Virus record (IMG/VR): IMGVR_UViG_3300025732_000175
Coordinates: 1-31,539 of that record
Source: a virus
Length of the DNA stretch: 31,539 nucleotides
Reading direction: 5' to 3' (one strand)
Below, in pieces: positions 19,077 through 26,841 of this stretch. The notes under the pieces were generated by a model. It searched no databases. It had not been told where the DNA came from and saw nothing but the letters and a program-made list of their open reading frames with translations. Position 1 is the stretch's first letter; each line of letters opens with the position of its first letter. The position numbers and the translations under genes are program-made.

Positions 19077-19753
19077 TGGCAATTTTCTCGACCATCGCCG
19101 GCATGATTGGCCAGTCTGGCGCACAGACTGGCGGAAACATGGCTGGGGACGCGGCCAACGCCGCGGCAAGCCAGAACCTTCAGGAAGCCCAGAAGGCGCG
19201 CGCCGCGGCCTCGCCGTGGACCAGTTCCGGCACCTCCGCAGTTGGCAAAATCACCAACCTCCTCGGGTTGGGCACCCTCACGCAGCAGGGCAACAACCAG
19301 GGGATCTACTGGGTCGATCCGACCGACGCCAAAGGCCAGCAGCAGAAGGCCATGGCGGATTTCCAGACCGACCCCGGCTACCAGTTCCGCATAGACGAGG
19401 GCGTCAAGGCCATCGACCGATCGGCCGCCTCGCGCGGGCTCCTGCGGTCAGGCGCTCAGATCAAGGCTGTGAGCGACTACGGGCAGGGCACGGCCTCGCA
19501 GGAGTACAGGAACTATTTCGACCGCCTCCTGAAGCTGGCCGGCATGGGTGGCGAGTCCACCGCCGCCGCCAACAACACGTCGGCCGGGCTCACGAGCAGC
19601 GCGGGCAACTTCATCACCGCAGGTGGTGCGGCGCGTGGCTCTGGCTACGCACAGGGCGCCAATGCGCTGGCCTCGGGCATCGGCGCGGGCGTGAACAACA
19701 CACTGGCCGCCGGGTACATGGGCTGGAACAAGAAAAGCGGAATCTTCACTTGA
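19076..19753 (+). CDS. ejection (DNA transfer) protein 1
   Basis: 225 residues. An N-terminal glycine/alanine-rich amphipathic stretch (SGAQTGGNMAGDAANAAASQNLQEAQKARAAA) leads to PGYQFRIDEGVKAIDRSAASRGLLRSGAQIKAVSDYGQGTASQEYRNYFDRLLKLAGMG, a well-known phage DNA transfer/injection protein block. The end is Ala/Gly-rich and suits membrane insertion. It follows the tail hub genes as P22 gp7 does. Five bases separate its stop from the end of a convergent gene, with no terminator between them. Confidence 0.8.
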   Translation: MAIFSTIAGMIGQSGAQTGGNMAGDAANAAASQNLQEAQKARAAASPWTSSGTSAVGKITNLLGLGTLTQQGNNQGIYWVDPTDAKGQQQKAMADFQTDPGYQFRIDEGVKAIDRSAASRGLLRSGAQIKAVSDYGQGTASQEYRNYFDRLLKLAGMGGESTAAANNTSAGLTSSAGNFITAGGAARGSGYAQGANALASGIGAGVNNTLAAGYMGWNKKSGIFT

Positions 19754-19758
19754 GCGCC

Positions 19759-20190
19759 CTAGTAGCACTGGACGCTGGTTCCGAACCTGTTGCAGTTCAG
19801 GGGCGCCCGCGTCGTGCCGAGGGGCTGCGTAGCGGGGAACGCGGTTGGGCGGCCAAGAATGGTGGACGCGACAATGGCGTTGCCGGTGCTGATGTTCCCC
19901 CGGTTTTCATCGGCTTCGTTGACCTTCTGCCGGACCTGAGCCATGGCGAGCTTGGCCTCGGCATCCGTCATCTTGCCGGAAGTGACCTGCTCGGCCACGA
20001 AATCCCCACTGGCTATGTAGACCTCTTTCAGGTCGCCGGGGCCTTTGGCCTTGACCATCTCGCTGCGGACGCACGGCCAAGCCGCGACGAAGGGCTTCGT
20101 GTTGTACCCGCACTCGTTCATGAACTCGGAAAGGCTCGGGCCGCCGCAGGCAGCGACGCTCAAGGCCAACGCAATGGCTGCAATCCGCAT
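19759..20190 (-). CDS. lipoprotein on the opposite strand (moron)
   Basis: 143 residues. A signal peptide MRIAAIALALSVAAC ends in a lipobox (VAAC, lipidated Cys15), followed by GGPSLSEF. Further cysteines at 27, 40, 133 and 142 may form disulfides in the periplasm. Helical middle VKAKGPGDLKEVYIASGDFVAEQ and MTDAEAKLAMAQVRQKVNE. SD GGAGG lies five bases before the ATG; a weak promoter (TTGCAA, 17-18 bases, ATGCTA-like) is present further upstream. Leftward, single, and inserted between ejection genes, it has the hallmarks of a moron. Phage lipoproteins often block superinfection; that role is inference. Confidence 0.8.
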   Translation of the reverse strand: MRIAAIALALSVAACGGPSLSEFMNECGYNTKPFVAAWPCVRSEMVKAKGPGDLKEVYIASGDFVAEQVTSGKMTDAEAKLAMAQVRQKVNEADENRGNISTGNAIVASTILGRPTAFPATQPLGTTRAPLNCNRFGTSVQCY

Positions 20191-20252
20191 GGTTTCCTCC
20201 GCCCCGCTGTAGCATCCGCCGGTTGCGCCGACTTTGCAAGGGGGAGCCTGTA

Positions 20253-22208
20253 ATGGCAGGCATCACCTTCCCAAACGTCGCGGGCACGCTTGCACCGCTG
20301 ATGCAGCTTGATCTGGCGGCAGAGCGCAACGCCTTTGACCGCGAACGCGCCCGCAGGGCCGACGAGGCGGACACCCGAGAGCGCGAAGCCTCGCAGCACG
20401 TCCCGGCAGCCCTTGGTGGAGACCGCGAGGCACTGAGCCGCATCGCAGTGGCGTCTCCGGGGCTTCTTACCAAGCTGGTGCCTATGCTGGACCGCATGGA
20501 CGCGGCAGCGCGCACAAGGGCCAAGGAAGCAACAGAGTGGACAGCACGCGCAGCCATGGGCGTTTTAAGCCTGCCACCGGATCAGCGCCCGGCAGCGTAT
20601 CAAGCCGCTTTGGCAGAGGGCCAAAGTCTTGGCTTTAAGATCGACATGCCGCCGCAGTACGACCGCGCGGTAGAGGGCCGGCTTAACCAAATCCTTAACC
20701 AAACACGCACGTTTGAAAACTACTGGAAGGACAAAAACGAGGGTGTGACGTTTGCGCCTCCGGTTGGCGGAGGGCAGGGCGGCGGGGGCGTAAACTCGTT
20801 CAACATCGGCAACGTGCGCCCAGTCGGCGGCGGACCCAACAGCGGCTTTCAGCAGCCCGCCTCTCTGGAGGAGGGCATCCGCCTCACCGTCAACAACGTC
20901 AAAGCCTACCCCGGCAAGTTCAACAACGGACAGCCGATGACGCTCCTGCAAATCGGGGAGCGTTGGGCGCCGCGCGGTGATGGCGCAAACGATCCGGTTC
21001 AGTGGGCAAAGAACGTCGCCAGCATTGGCGGCCTTGATCCTACCAAGCCGCTCGACTTCAACGACCCGCAGACGGCGGCAGCCTTTGCCCGTGGCGTTCA
21101 TGGTGCAGAGCATGGGGCAAACAAGGTCTTGCCCATTCAGCAGTACGCACAGGCCATCACCGGCAATACCGCGTCGGATGCCGGCGGCAACGTACCGCCC
21201 GCAATGGCGCCGCTCCGTGGCCTGCAGCTTCCTCCGGGCGCCCGCGTGGCCCTGCAGAACGGCGTGCCCATCGTGAAGGACGGGACGGTCCTGTACCTCG
21301 ACGCCAATGGCGGATGGGGCGCGGTGCCGTTGCCGCAGCGTGCAGCGCCTAAGGAGCAGGGCACAGGCCCGTTCGCAGGAAACTCCGTTGAGGCACAAGC
21401 CCTCAACATGATGATCGCCAATGGGACGCTGACCCCGCAGCAGGCGGCAGAGTTGGCAGCCGGCAAGACTATCACCAATCCGGCCGATGGATCTGTCCTG
21501 TTTATGACGCCTTCCGGGCTGTTTGGACAGAAGCCGGGGCAGGGTCCCCAGCCGGTTGGCGGCGGTGCGCCTGGCGGTCAGGCGCCACAGGCCGGCGCTC
21601 CCCCGGCCGCAGCGCCGGGCAGCCCAGCAACTCAGTCCGGCATGATCCCGGTTACGCCGCCCAAGCCAACGCAGATGACGGAAGGGCAGGCCAACGCCGC
21701 GCTTTACGCCGATCGCATTCGCGCGGCTGAGAAGGTCATTGCCGAAACCGAGGCGGCTGGTCTCGACCTGATCGACAAGGGACTTAGCGCCGTTCCCGTT
21801 CTTGGAAACAAGATGGTGAGCGAAGGCTATCAGCGTTACGAGCAGGCTCGCCGGGATTTTATCAACGCCGTGCTGCGTCGTGAGTCGGGCGCGGTGATCT
21901 CGGACGCCGAGTTCGCGAACGCAGAAAAGCAGTATTTCCCGCAGCCCGGCGACAAGCCGGAGGTGCTGAAGCAGAAGGCGAACAACCGCCGGATTGCCTT
22001 GGAGGGCATCTCCCGCGCCGCTGGGCCGTCCTACAAGCCGGAGGCGGCAACCTCGGCCGCGCCCGTTCCCGCCACGCCCAAGCCCGCACAGGGCAGCGCA
22101 GATCGTGGCCGCGTCCTGTTCGAGGCCCGTGACGCCATCTCCAAGGGCGCCGACCCCGCCAAGGTCAAGGAGCGCCTCAAGAGCCTGGGCATCGAGGAGG
22201 AGCCCTGA
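20253..22208 (+). CDS. ejection protein 2 with P5/transglycosylase-like region
   Basis: 651 residues, SD GGGGAG six bases upstream. N-terminus about 1-170 is helical and charged. About 190-290 matches the P5-like murein-hydrolase region seen in phage internal proteins: FNIGNVRPVGGGPNSGF, SLEEGIRLTVNNVKAYPG, TLLQIGERWAPRGDGANDPVQWAKNVASIGG and DPQTAAAFARGVHGAEHG. A Gly/Pro/Gln-rich linker (420-480) precedes a helical C-terminus (MTEGQANAALYADRIRAAEK). It likely enters the cell with DNA and opens the cell wall. The catalytic state of this region cannot be confirmed from sequence alone. Confidence 0.75.
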   Translation: MAGITFPNVAGTLAPLMQLDLAAERNAFDRERARRADEADTREREASQHVPAALGGDREALSRIAVASPGLLTKLVPMLDRMDAAARTRAKEATEWTARAAMGVLSLPPDQRPAAYQAALAEGQSLGFKIDMPPQYDRAVEGRLNQILNQTRTFENYWKDKNEGVTFAPPVGGGQGGGGVNSFNIGNVRPVGGGPNSGFQQPASLEEGIRLTVNNVKAYPGKFNNGQPMTLLQIGERWAPRGDGANDPVQWAKNVASIGGLDPTKPLDFNDPQTAAAFARGVHGAEHGANKVLPIQQYAQAITGNTASDAGGNVPPAMAPLRGLQLPPGARVALQNGVPIVKDGTVLYLDANGGWGAVPLPQRAAPKEQGTGPFAGNSVEAQALNMMIANGTLTPQQAAELAAGKTITNPADGSVLFMTPSGLFGQKPGQGPQPVGGGAPGGQAPQAGAPPAAAPGSPATQSGMIPVTPPKPTQMTEGQANAALYADRIRAAEKVIAETEAAGLDLIDKGLSAVPVLGNKMVSEGYQRYEQARRDFINAVLRRESGAVISDAEFANAEKQYFPQPGDKPEVLKQKANNRRIALEGISRAAGPSYKPEAATSAAPVPATPKPAQGSADRGRVLFEARDAISKGADPAKVKERLKSLGIEEEP

Positions 22209-23980
22209 TGGGCGCCTTCGATGACCTGATCCCGACGCAGTCGAGCGCAGCGCCCTCGCAGGGCGGCGGCGGCCTGTTCGACGACCTGATCCCCGCCAAG
22301 CCGCAGGGCAAGCCGGTTGGCGCCGCCATGGCCCAGCCGCAGCGCCCCCCGGCATGGGCGACGCAGCAGCCGCCGGTTGCGGACGACCGCACGGCCATCG
22401 AGGACCCAAACTTCGTGCCGCCCAATGCGCGCCCCGACACCAGCGGGCGCTTCGTTGCGCCGCCGCCTCAGCCGGTTGCACCGCAGGGCCGCTCGTGGGG
22501 TTCTGTGGCGGGTGAGGCAATCAAGAATATCCCTGCCAGTGCGGGCAACTTCGTGCAGGCGCTCGTGCAGCCGATCCTGCATTTAGAGGACACGGCCAAA
22601 GGTGTTGTGGCGCTGGGCGACGCGCTGGGCTCCAAGATCAGCCGACCGGGCAACCTGCTCCGCGTGGGCGACCCCGAGCCGACGCCCGAGCAGTTGACGG
22701 CGCGCGCCCAGCGGGAAGCCCCGGCCGACGCCGTGGGGCAGTTCTTTGCTGATCGCTACGGCGGCATGGAGAACATCAAGAACACCATCGCCACCGACCC
22801 GGTAGGCGCGGCGGCCGACCTGTCCACCGTCCTGACGGCTGGCGGGGCTCTGCCGACGCGCGCCGCGCCAATCCTGAAGCGCGCGGCGGCGACGGTCGAT
22901 CCGCTCACGCAGGCGGGCAATGTCCTCAAACTGGGCGGTAAGGGCGCGGAGGTTGTGGCCTCGAATGCGCTGGGCGTCACCACGGGCGCCGGAACCGAGT
23001 CGATCCGCGCCGCGGGCAGGGCCGGCATGGAAGGCGGGGAAGCCGCAAAGGCCTTTACCGCCAACATGCGCGGCGACGTGCCGGTGGATCAGATCGTGGA
23101 CATCGCCAAGTCCGGGCTTGAGAAGATCCGGCGCGAGCGCTCGGAAGCCTACAAGGCGGGCAAGGTGGACTTGTCCAAGGACAAGACGATCATCCCGTTC
23201 GATGACATCGACACGGCCATCGCCAAGGCATCGGAGGTGGGGTCTTTCCAGGGTGTGAACATCAACCGGCCGGCGGGCAAGACGATGGACGACATTTCGT
23301 CTATCGTTACCGAATGGAAGGCGCTTGATCCTGCTGTCTATCACACCCCCGAGGGACTGGATGCTCTTAAGCGCAGTATTGGTGCTGTTCGCGATTCGGC
23401 TGAGTACGGCACACCCGCTCGCGTGGCGGCCGACCGTGTTTACAATGCGGTAAAGGCCGAGATCGAGGCGCAGGCTCCGGCCTACGCCAAGATGATGGAG
23501 GACTACGCACGGTCCTCCGAAAAACTCAAGGAAGTAACCAAGACCTTTTCCCTTGGGGAGAAGGCGACGGGCGAGACGGCCGCGCGCAAGCTACAGGCCG
23601 CGACGCGCGACAACGCCAACACGTCCTGGCGCAATCGCGGCGAGCTGCTGAACGAACTTTCCATCTATGAACCGAGCCTGCCCTACGCGATCTCGGGCCA
23701 GTCACTCAACGCGCTGCCCCCGCGCGGCATCGTGGGCCGTGGCGGCGCCATGGCGATGGGAGCCGGCGCGATTGCCAACCCCCTGAACCTGATGGCAATG
23801 CCGGCATTCTCACCGCGCATCGTGGGCGAGACGGTCTATCTGGGCGGCAAGGCAGCCGGGAAGATCGATGACGTTGCCGAGGCGCTGGGCATCGACGCCG
23901 CCACCCTCCGAGCCGCCGCGCAGGCCTCTTTCCAGACCGGCCGCGCCACATCTCAACCCAACATGCTGAGGGTGCAATGA
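22208..23980 (+). CDS. ejection protein 3 (large internal virion protein)
   Basis: 590 residues. The N-terminus repeats FDDLIP at residues 4-9 and 24-29 around a Gly run, then a long Pro/Gln-rich region (31-100) and an Ala-rich helical body (IKNIPASAGNFVQALVQPILHLEDTAKGVVALGDALGSK). A distal part includes YDARSSEKL-type helices (YAKMMEDYARSSEKLKEVTK) and a hydrophobic segment near 510-540. Third in the row of injection proteins, like P22 gp16/gp20 in order. Starts with a one-base overlap to the previous stop. No enzyme motif seen. Confidence 0.7.
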   Translation: MGAFDDLIPTQSSAAPSQGGGGLFDDLIPAKPQGKPVGAAMAQPQRPPAWATQQPPVADDRTAIEDPNFVPPNARPDTSGRFVAPPPQPVAPQGRSWGSVAGEAIKNIPASAGNFVQALVQPILHLEDTAKGVVALGDALGSKISRPGNLLRVGDPEPTPEQLTARAQREAPADAVGQFFADRYGGMENIKNTIATDPVGAAADLSTVLTAGGALPTRAAPILKRAAATVDPLTQAGNVLKLGGKGAEVVASNALGVTTGAGTESIRAAGRAGMEGGEAAKAFTANMRGDVPVDQIVDIAKSGLEKIRRERSEAYKAGKVDLSKDKTIIPFDDIDTAIAKASEVGSFQGVNINRPAGKTMDDISSIVTEWKALDPAVYHTPEGLDALKRSIGAVRDSAEYGTPARVAADRVYNAVKAEIEAQAPAYAKMMEDYARSSEKLKEVTKTFSLGEKATGETAARKLQAATRDNANTSWRNRGELLNELSIYEPSLPYAISGQSLNALPPRGIVGRGGAMAMGAGAIANPLNLMAMPAFSPRIVGETVYLGGKAAGKIDDVAEALGIDAATLRAAAQASFQTGRATSQPNMLRVQ

Positions 23981-25137
23981 GCGCTCTATTCACGCCCCCG
24001 CGCTACAGCCCCATGTCGGGCAACGGCGCGAGCTATCCCGGCGCCAAGCTGTATTTCTACACGACGGGCACCACCACGCCGAAGAACACCTATGCCGACA
24101 GCGGACTGGTGACGCCTAACGCGAACCCGGTGGTGGCAGACGGCAATGGCCTGTTCGGCTCGATCTATTTGGCGGCGGGTGACTACAAGGTCATCCTGAA
24201 GGACTCGTCGGACAACACCATCTGGACGGTGGACCCCATGTCCGGGCTGGGTGCGGCCGACTCCCTGACCACGCGCGGGGATCTCCTGACCCGCGACGCC
24301 ACGGGATACAAGCGGCTTGCCGTGGGCACGTCCGGTCAGGTGCTGGGCAGCAATGGCGTCGATGTCCTGTGGGTCACGCCCGTATCGCCCCGGTCGGCGG
24401 TGCAGGGCCTCACCTACGCCAACAACGCAACCGACGCCACGAACGACATCGACATTGCGGTTGGCTCCGCGATGGACGCGACCAATACCGTGATGATGGT
24501 GCTGGGCTCGGCGCTGACCAAGCGGCTGGATGCGGCATGGGCGGTCGGCAACAACCAGGGCGGACTGGATACCGGCTCGATCGCGGACACGGACTATTAC
24601 ATCTGGCTGATCAACCGGCCGGATACCGACGTGACGGATGTGCTGTTTTCCACGTCTGCTACGTCTCCGACCATGCCGACTAATTACACGTACAAGCGGC
24701 TGATTGGGTGGTTCAAGCGGGTATCGAGCGCGATTGTCGCGTTCACCACCTACGAAGGGCCGGGCGGGGCGCTGGAGTTCAAGTGGAAGGCGCCGACGCT
24801 TGATGTGGACCTTGCCAACACGCTGGACGATACGCGCCGGACTGACGCGCTCAAGGTGCCGCTTACATTCTCTGTTGAGTCTATTGCTCGCTACGAAATG
24901 TACGACAACGCAAACGCCGTCATAGGGCGTGTTTGCTGCCCGGACGAAACAGACGCAGCGACACGACAGGGCGATGCGCCGCTGAACAACCTGTACAGCT
25001 ACCCCAACATCTTCGCTGTGCAAGAGCTTCGTATTCGTACCAGCGCAGCTGGGTTGGTGGCATCGCGCGCCTTCGGCCCGACCACGGTTGATAGCTACAA
25101 GATCGCCACGGTCGGCTTTGTCTGGGCGCGGAGGTGA
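23977..25137 (+). CDS. tail fibre/virion adaptor protein
   Basis: 386 residues, ATGA-coupled. The N-terminal 85 residues (RYSPMSGNGASYPGAKLYFYTTGTTTPKNTYADSGLVTPNANPVVADGNGLFGSIYLAAGDYKVILKD) match the common phage tail-fibre anchor domain related to the P22 tailspike head-binding region. The following TTRGDLLTRDATGYKRLAVGTSGQVLGSNG is the repeated fibre motif, then a beta-rich globular end. It probably attaches to the tail hub and presents the C-terminal domain or further spike proteins. Confidence 0.8.
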   Translation: MSALFTPPRYSPMSGNGASYPGAKLYFYTTGTTTPKNTYADSGLVTPNANPVVADGNGLFGSIYLAAGDYKVILKDSSDNTIWTVDPMSGLGAADSLTTRGDLLTRDATGYKRLAVGTSGQVLGSNGVDVLWVTPVSPRSAVQGLTYANNATDATNDIDIAVGSAMDATNTVMMVLGSALTKRLDAAWAVGNNQGGLDTGSIADTDYYIWLINRPDTDVTDVLFSTSATSPTMPTNYTYKRLIGWFKRVSSAIVAFTTYEGPGGALEFKWKAPTLDVDLANTLDDTRRTDALKVPLTFSVESIARYEMYDNANAVIGRVCCPDETDAATRQGDAPLNNLYSYPNIFAVQELRIRTSAAGLVASRAFGPTTVDSYKIATVGFVWARR

Positions 25138-25139
25138 TG

Positions 25140-25349
25140 ATGCCCTACGTCGGACGCCGTCAGGATCAATCCATTTACGGCCTCTGGTCCGTCCGCCAGT
25201 GGGACGGGCAGGAGTTCCTGCCGGAGAATCACGCCGACGTGGTGGCCGCTCGCGCTGCCGCACAGCCGCCGGAACCAACTCCGGAACAGCGCCTCGCTTC
25301 GCTGGGCCTGTCCGTTGATGACCTCAAGGAATTGCTGGGCCTGACATGA
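25140..25349 (+). CDS. small tail-region protein
   Basis: 69 residues. Start chosen at 25140 because GGAGG ends five bases upstream; ATG 25137 and GTG 25134 lie in the SD. MPYVGRRQDQSIYGLWSVRQWDGQEFLPENHADVVA and a Pro-rich hinge (PPEPTPEQ) before a helical end LASLGLSVDDLKELLGLT. Similar small proteins accompany fibre genes. Could be a chaperone or connector; unknown. Confidence 0.6.
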   Translation: MPYVGRRQDQSIYGLWSVRQWDGQEFLPENHADVVAARAAAQPPEPTPEQRLASLGLSVDDLKELLGLT

Positions 25350-25693
25350 GCGAAGCAACCCCTATCAATGTGCAGTGCTTCCAGCCGTTTCAGGGCGGAC
25401 GGGGAGTCCGGATCAGCGTTGGAACGACGAGCGCGCGGGCGCAGATCCCCGGCACGCAGGCGGTTGCCAACCCCGACCGTCTTCGCATTCTCATCAGCAA
25501 CTCCAACGACTTCCCCGTGTCCATTCTCATGGGGCAAGACGACGTAGAGGCGACGCTTGATTGTCAGGAGATCCAGCAGGGCACGCAGCCTCTGTTGACG
25601 CCCCCAACTGTCGCTCCCGATGCCGTGTGGATTGCAGTCATCTGCGAAGGTGGATCGGGGCACATTCAAGTCACGGCTGGTTACGGAACATAG
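25346..25693 (+). CDS. hypothetical beta-rich virion protein
   Basis: 115 residues, ATGA-coupled. Beta strands dominate (GVRISVGTTSARAQIPGTQAVANPDRLRILISNSNDFPVSILMGQDDV; APDAVWIAVICEGGSGHIQVTAGYGT). Ala-Pro rich loops and the IQVTAGYG ending resemble small phage structural proteins in receptor-binding clusters. No family name can be given. Confidence 0.6.
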   Translation: MSEATPINVQCFQPFQGGRGVRISVGTTSARAQIPGTQAVANPDRLRILISNSNDFPVSILMGQDDVEATLDCQEIQQGTQPLLTPPTVAPDAVWIAVICEGGSGHIQVTAGYGT

Positions 25694-25702
25694 GAGACCA
25701 CA

Positions 25703-26074
25703 ATGGCCGCGCATGTAGAACTTCGGGCGTCAACGTCCAATCAGGACCCGGTGGTCGATGCCAACGGGTTGAAGGTCAAGTTGACAGACAGCGCCACCGG
25801 CAACGCGATTTCGCTCTCTGGCTCGTATGTCAACATGACCGGATCGGCAACGACGGTCATCAAGTCGAGCGCGGGTGTCCTGTTCAATGTCATCGTGAAC
25901 AACCCCGGCAGCACGATCACGCTGACGCTATACGACAACACGGCGGCCAGCGGGACCAAGATCGCGACCATCGCGCTCGCGGCCGGGCAAACGCTCCCTT
26001 ACGGGTTGGCCTTCGGGACAGGGCTGACGGCGGTGCTGTCGGGCTCGGCTGACGTGACGATCGTCTACGCCTGA
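25703..26074 (+). CDS. hypothetical beta-sandwich virion protein
   Basis: 123 residues with SD AGGAGA seven bases before the ATG. Thr/Ser/Gly-rich strands: KVKLTDSATGNAISLSGSYVNMTGSATTVIKSSAGVLFNVIVNNPGSTITLTLYDN and IATIALAAGQTLPYGLAFGTGLTAVLSGSADVTIVYA. The pattern is typical of a single Ig-like or jelly-roll domain of virion accessory proteins. Together with the gene before it, it may form a base or collar for the spike. Confidence 0.6.
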   Translation: MAAHVELRASTSNQDPVVDANGLKVKLTDSATGNAISLSGSYVNMTGSATTVIKSSAGVLFNVIVNNPGSTITLTLYDNTAASGTKIATIALAAGQTLPYGLAFGTGLTAVLSGSADVTIVYA

Positions 26075-26841
26075 TGAGCCCTCCGCGCCGCCTTCGCCGG
26101 GCTCGCGTGGCCCCCTGGAGCCCGCACATGCTCACGCGCTCCGTGCTGCGCGCGTGGTGGCATGCGGACGACCATGGCATCACGGCGCTGATGACGGACG
26201 ATGGCTCCGGCCTGATCTCCTCATGGAAGGATCGGATCAACCTCGTGAACGTCACCGCCACCACGACCGGACGGCCGACCTGGAGCGCAACGGGCTTGGA
26301 CGGAAGCAGGGCGGGGGTTGTGTTCGATGGCGTAGCTAACGCCATGACCAGCACAGCCATCACGGCTCTGCCGACCGGCTCGGTGGGCGGCGAGATATTC
26401 GCGGTGGCGAACGTCACGCCGTTTACGGGCAGTTCGCGCCATATCATTGGTTATGGCGCCGGCTCTGGTTTGGGGCGTCGGCTACGGCCGGGTAACTCAA
26501 CGGACGAGTTGAGCAAGTTCGCTGTCGATGACACCTCGGCAAACGCCTACAGCCGCACCGCAAACGATGGGTTCGGCAAGCGTGTTTTTCATGGGATCTG
26601 GTCGGGAACCACAATCGACGGAACCCTTGATGGTGTGCCTATCGTTCCCAACACCAATGCCGCAACGCTGAACACGGCAACAACCAGGCTTCGCGTGGCC
26701 TCGAATATTGGAACATCTCCGGGCAACTTCCTACCCGGCTCCATTCGGCAGATTTTGATCACCACCCTGCTGACGGACACCCAGCGCCGGCTTGTGCGCT
26801 CGTATCTGGCTGAAGATGCCGGGATCGGGCTGGTGTCCTGA
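26074..26841 (+). CDS. LamG/ConA-like binding protein
   Basis: 255 residues, joined to its neighbours by TGATG. After a basic lead (PPRRLRRARVAPWSP) comes LRAWWHADDHGITALMTDDGSGLISSWKDRINLVNVTATTTGRPTWSATGLDGSRAGVVFDG, a signature of phage LamG/concanavalin-like sandwich domains (W-x-x-A-D-D, S-W-x-D, G-V-x-F-D-G). The distal region carries GTTIDGTLDGVPI and IRQILITTLLTDTQRRLVRSYLAEDAGI. Such domains bind carbohydrates, so this is a likely receptor-recognition component. Confidence 0.75.
   Translation: MSPPRRLRRARVAPWSPHMLTRSVLRAWWHADDHGITALMTDDGSGLISSWKDRINLVNVTATTTGRPTWSATGLDGSRAGVVFDGVANAMTSTAITALPTGSVGGEIFAVANVTPFTGSSRHIIGYGAGSGLGRRLRPGNSTDELSKFAVDDTSANAYSRTANDGFGKRVFHGIWSGTTIDGTLDGVPIVPNTNAATLNTATTRLRVASNIGTSPGNFLPGSIRQILITTLLTDTQRRLVRSYLAEDAGIGLVS

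Noticed and set aside
20565-22520. 651-codon minus-strand frame opposite ejection protein 2
   Set aside because: Composition is Arg/Leu/His/Ala-rich shadow; no SD or domain; crosses gene boundaries of the plus strand.
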